Shown: piece after piece, positions 7,391-9,835 of the stretch
Numbering within the stretch: the first letter of the stretch is position 1
Layout of the letters: every line of letters begins with the position of its first letter
From: G039029935 sp039029935
Lineage (GTDB): Bacteria; Chloroflexota; Anaerolineae; Caldilineales; Caldilineaceae
Direction: 5' to 3'
NCBI GenBank assembly: GCA_039029935.1
Contig: JBCCFC010000430.1
Span: 1 to 9,835 of the forward strand
DNA length: 9,835 bases
Translations under genes and position numbers: made by a program
The notes under the pieces: generated by a model
Seen by the model: only the letters and a program-made list of their open reading frames with translations
Told to the model about the DNA's origin: nothing
Database searches by the model: none

Positions 7391-8430
7391 AGTCTCGTTG
7401 GTTCTTTGGTAATTTTGTCTTGAGCAAGCTGCACATAGGTCTCATCCAACTCAATCCCCATATACTGGCGCTTCTCTTGTATCGCAGCCAAAGCCGTTGT
7501 CCCACTGCCCATAAAACAATCAAGCACAAGTTCATCTGGGTCCGTCAACAGCTTAATCACCCTAGATGGCAATGTGATGGGAAACTTGGCCTCGTGGTCA
7601 TCATTGGCCCGTACGGAAGGAAAGGACCAAACAGCACGTGATCCCCATTCCTGCCACTCTTTTTTCGGCAATCGCTGTCGGTCAATTTTGGTAATGCCCG
7701 GTTTCCAAAAAATGTAAATATATTCAAATTCATCCACTGATCGATAGGATAGGCTAGTCCAGCGAGAATTTTCCCATGCCGCGTCTTTGATCCACACACG
7801 TCTGTCATAGAGATAAAATCCAGCATCCAAGCCCCACTGCTCCACAAGCCCACCAACCACTTTGACACGTGTCTGTGTATCTGATTTGCCACCGCGAATG
7901 TTGTTGCCATTAAGTCGGCGGTCGATGGTCTGCTCACTACAGCCCAATGTCGCTGCCAGTTGATAGCGATTGTAGTCTGGGTGCTGCGCCATCAAATCCA
8001 GAATCTGCTCTCGTGTCACGGGCGAACGTTTGCGACTGACCACATCAGCCTGAACACGAGGCATGGTGTCATCTTTAAAGACCAGTATATCGGCAATGTT
8101 GATGGCCAAAAAGCCGCCCGGTTTGATAATTGGGAAATGATGCTGGATGACATCAGAGAGTAATTGCTGCCAATCCGCAAAGGTTAAATCGGCTTCATAG
8201 TCTTTCCCCACAAAATAAGGGGGCGACCAAATGCTCAGTGCAATGCTATTTGGCTGAATTTTGGGCAGTAGCTCCCGCGCATCCCCATGATGGATTTGAT
8301 TTGCCGGCAAATAGGACCCATTTGTCGATGGGGCGTGATAAAGTTTCTTCAATTGCTGTTGAAGTTCTGGCGAGAGACGTTGTAGATTGGGTTGGATTTC
8401 CGTATATATAGTTTCTTTCACAGGTATCAT
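7384..8430 (-). CDS. Type II DNA methyltransferase, N4-cytosine type (beta class), partner of the SfiI-like enzyme
   Basis: A 348-residue S-adenosylmethionine-dependent methyltransferase that should protect host sites from the adjacent endonuclease. Motif order is that of the beta class: catalytic motif IV SPPYF at 69-73 comes first (Ser-Pro-Pro-Tyr is typical of N4-cytosine enzymes), then GGFLAINIAD, a YIYIFWKPG strand (motif VIII region), KFPITLPSRVI (motif X), the AdoMet-binding DCFMGSGTT at 303-311 (motif I) and GIELDE (motif II). Between the IV-VI block and motif VIII is an insert with a clear helix-turn-helix (about 138-174: REQILDLMAQHP...QLAATLGCSEQTIDRRL), followed by an RGGK stretch. 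It could help recognise the target or repress the gene's own promoter. The frame allows a GTG at 8433, but GAGGAG lies seven bases before the ATG at 8430, which is chosen. The stop overlaps the nuclease start. The exact methylated base is inferred from motif IV. Confidence 0.93.
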   Translation of the reverse strand: MIPVKETIYTEIQPNLQRLSPELQQQLKKLYHAPSTNGSYLPANQIHHGDARELLPKIQPNSIALSIWSPPYFVGKDYEADLTFADWQQLLSDVIQHHFPIIKPGGFLAINIADILVFKDDTMPRVQADVVSRKRSPVTREQILDLMAQHPDYNRYQLAATLGCSEQTIDRRLNGNNIRGGKSDTQTRVKVVGGLVEQWGLDAGFYLYDRRVWIKDAAWENSRWTSLSYRSVDEFEYIYIFWKPGITKIDRQRLPKKEWQEWGSRAVWSFPSVRANDDHEAKFPITLPSRVIKLLTDPDELVLDCFMGSGTTALAAIQEKRQYMGIELDETYVQLAQDKITKEPTRLC

Positions 8431-8449
8431 CACAAAGCTCCTCGGTTAC

Positions 8450-8467
8450 GATACAAACATATGTATC
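8450..8467. promoter_or_regulatory. Palindrome GATACA-N6-TGTATC, candidate operator
   Basis: Perfect 6-bp half-sites GATACA (8450-8455) and TGTATC (8462-8467) with a 6-bp centre. The dyad overlaps the end of the predicted -10 of the methyltransferase promoter and its expected start point, a place where a bound protein would block transcription. The helix-turn-helix in the methyltransferase makes it the obvious candidate binder. That link is inference. Confidence 0.45.
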
Positions 8468-8493
8468 ATACCGCCTCAATGCATTTCACACAA
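8465..8493 (-). promoter_or_regulatory. Predicted promoter of the restriction-modification operon
   Basis: The minus strand has TTGTGT (8493-8488), a 17-bp spacer and TATGAT (8470-8465), about 35 bp upstream of the methyltransferase ATG. The -35 matches consensus at three of six positions and the -10 at five of six. The spacing is ideal and the position suits a short leader ending in GAGGAG. Confidence 0.5.
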
Positions 8494-8530
8494 ATCGCGG
8501 TGAATAATGGTGGATTTTCTCATGCTGCGT

Positions 8531-8572
8531 TATGATAAGCGCAATGTTTCATCAATTTGCAAGATGTAGGGG
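8531..8572 (+). promoter_or_regulatory. -10-like element and ribosome binding site of the caspase-like gene
   Basis: TATGAT at 8531-8536 is a five-of-six match to the -10 consensus, but the hexamer 17 bp upstream (TGGTGG) is a poor -35. A good Shine-Dalgarno, AGGGG at 8568-8572, lies six bases before the ATG at 8579 and decides that start. Confidence 0.45.
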
Positions 8573-8578
8573 TAGTAC

Positions 8579-9835
8579 ATGCCTAAACGAATCGCCTGTT
8601 GTATTGGGATCAATACATATCAGAATCCAAAAATGAACACACTTACCTATGCGGCCAGCGACGCACAAACGCTGGCAACCATTCTCCGCGACCAAGAGTT
8701 TGGCGCGTTTGATGAAGTCATTGAAGTCCTCAATGAAGAAGCCACCAAGCAAAACATCCTTCATCAGCTAAAAGAGATTCTGCTTAATTCGGATTTGAGT
8801 GCCTCCGATACTGTGTTGGTTTACTTCTCTGGTCATGGTGCGTTGGACAATAGTGAAAACTTCTTTTTGGTTCCGTACGATATAGATTATCTTGCCAATG
8901 ACAAAATAGACCCCACAACCTCGGTCCATATCACCAATATCCACCAACTGCTTGACAATACCGATGCTGGAACAGTAGTTGTGATTTTGGATGCCTGTCA
9001 TAGTGGTGGGTCAGGAAAGTTATTGGGGCGACTAGAGTACGATGATGGCTCCAATAAAATCATGATTGGCGCAGCGCGTTTTTCTGAATTGGCGTGGGAA
9101 GCACCAGAACTAGAGCATGGCCGCTTTACCGCCTACTTCTTCAACGCTCTGACACAGCGACCAACATTGGGTCAGTGGATAACGCTTCAGCAAGCAATTG
9201 CCCATGTACAAGCTGAGATGGAAAAAGATATGGTTCTGCCCGAACAAACAATTGAGCTAACCTGTCATACAATCAACCACAACATCAAGCTCTTCAAAAA
9301 TCCACAATATGCACTCAACTCCGAAGAGTTCCGCAATCTGGTCAAACAGCTTTGTGAGCTTTCCGATTTCAAGATTATTGATACACAGCCAGAGCATTCT
9401 TTTCCCCATGCCTTTATCATGCGTGAATCGCGACGATGGGGACGCTATGAGGATATGCTGGTCATCTGTTTGAACAATGCTGTGATTGACATCACACCAG
9501 CGGAGCTTGTCCAGTCTAAGGCTTTGTATCAAAAGTTGATGAAGCAGGCAGGTGTCACCAGTTGCGTCATCGTTACTGACCGAGAGATGCCAGCCTATCT
9601 CAAAAAAATACTGCCACGTGATACCGAGCTACGAACCATCAGTGAGCTAAAACAGGCATTGATTGACTTTGAGCCATATCTCAAGAAATTAATCCGTGAA
9701 TTTGAACATGGCGATCCTGATAGACCGGGACATCCACCATTGAGTGAAATTTACGTTGAGCCAAATGCGTATATTTCCTACCCCAGACAAAGGAAGTCTA
9801 TCTCAGAAATTATTGATGAATGGCTAGAGGATGAG
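8579..9835 (+). CDS. Caspase-like (peptidase C14) protein, 3' partial; probable multidomain effector
   Basis: An open frame of 419 codons runs without a stop from ATG 8579 through the last base of the window, so the C terminus is missing. Residues 1-235 are a caspase/metacaspase fold: strand RIACCIGINTY, an AASDAQTLATIL helix, VLVYFSGHGALDN with catalytic His86, a FFLVPYD strand, and VVVILDACHSGGSG with catalytic Cys140. Both dyad residues sit in intact family motifs. The enzyme should be a cysteine peptidase; bacterial caspase-like proteins are known as effectors in defence systems that kill or arrest infected cells. Residues about 247-370 form a second alpha/beta domain (EEFRNLVKQLCELSDFKII..., VIDITPAELVQSKAL, CVIVTDREMP) faintly like an Mrr-type nuclease fold with degraded catalytic positions. 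The stretch from LSEIYVEPNAY to IIDEWLEDE resembles the linker that often precedes a NACHT/STAND ATPase, so such a module may follow; it is not visible here. It is transcribed divergently from the restriction-modification operon. Confidence 0.88.
   Translation, partial: MPKRIACCIGINTYQNPKMNTLTYAASDAQTLATILRDQEFGAFDEVIEVLNEEATKQNILHQLKEILLNSDLSASDTVLVYFSGHGALDNSENFFLVPYDIDYLANDKIDPTTSVHITNIHQLLDNTDAGTVVVILDACHSGGSGKLLGRLEYDDGSNKIMIGAARFSELAWEAPELEHGRFTAYFFNALTQRPTLGQWITLQQAIAHVQAEMEKDMVLPEQTIELTCHTINHNIKLFKNPQYALNSEEFRNLVKQLCELSDFKIIDTQPEHSFPHAFIMRESRRWGRYEDMLVICLNNAVIDITPAELVQSKALYQKLMKQAGVTSCVIVTDREMPAYLKKILPRDTELRTISELKQALIDFEPYLKKLIREFEHGDPDRPGHPPLSEIYVEPNAYISYPRQRKSISEIIDEWLEDE

Noticed and set aside
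8552..9532. Three minus-strand frames within 8552-9532
   Set aside because: The continuous plus-strand caspase-like frame explains this region with catalytic motifs in place; the minus-strand frames are shadows.

Overview
The window looks like chromosomal DNA of a Chloroflexota-like bacterium (Anaerolineae/Caldilineae sense). This is an inference from the mix of a VanW/G5 wall-binding membrane protein, a DUF2142-type GT-C membrane protein, a compact zinc-type methionyl-tRNA synthetase and a degenerate DJ-1/PfpI-like protein. No marker in the window fixes the taxon.

Layout. Positions 41-8430 hold seven genes, all on the minus strand. In transcription order they are: an N4-cytosine-type DNA methyltransferase (7384-8430), an SfiI-family restriction endonuclease overlapping it by 7 nt (6659-7390), a small two-helix membrane protein (6342-6590), metG (4463-6250), a DUF2142-like polytopic membrane protein (2690-4327), a VanW/G5 protein (726-2591) and a DJ-1/PfpI-like protein (41-490). 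A divergent plus-strand gene starts at 8579 and is still open at the last base. It encodes a caspase-fold peptidase with its His-Cys dyad, followed by a second alpha/beta domain and what looks like the linker before a STAND/NACHT ATPase.

The right third (6659-9835) is therefore a defence region: an SfiI-like restriction-modification pair back to back with a caspase-effector protein, sharing a 148-bp divergent promoter region. The methyltransferase carries an internal helix-turn-helix, and a palindrome overlaps the -10 of its own predicted promoter, which suggests autoregulation. The left two thirds are ordinary housekeeping and envelope genes.

The non-coding surprise is that three consecutive intergenic gaps on the left side (2592-2689, 4328-4462, 6251-6341) are nearly filled by short-period tandem repeats. 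Two are built from heptamers (CTATTCA/CTATTAA) and one from octamers (TCGGTAGG and variants). Two of them form long inverted repeats, one with a perfect 30-bp stem. The arrays abut or supply stop codons and create spurious N-terminal extensions for two genes. No tRNA, rRNA, CRISPR array, transposase or clear rho-independent terminator was seen. No gene-free stretch exceeds 300 bases; the longest gap is 491-725.
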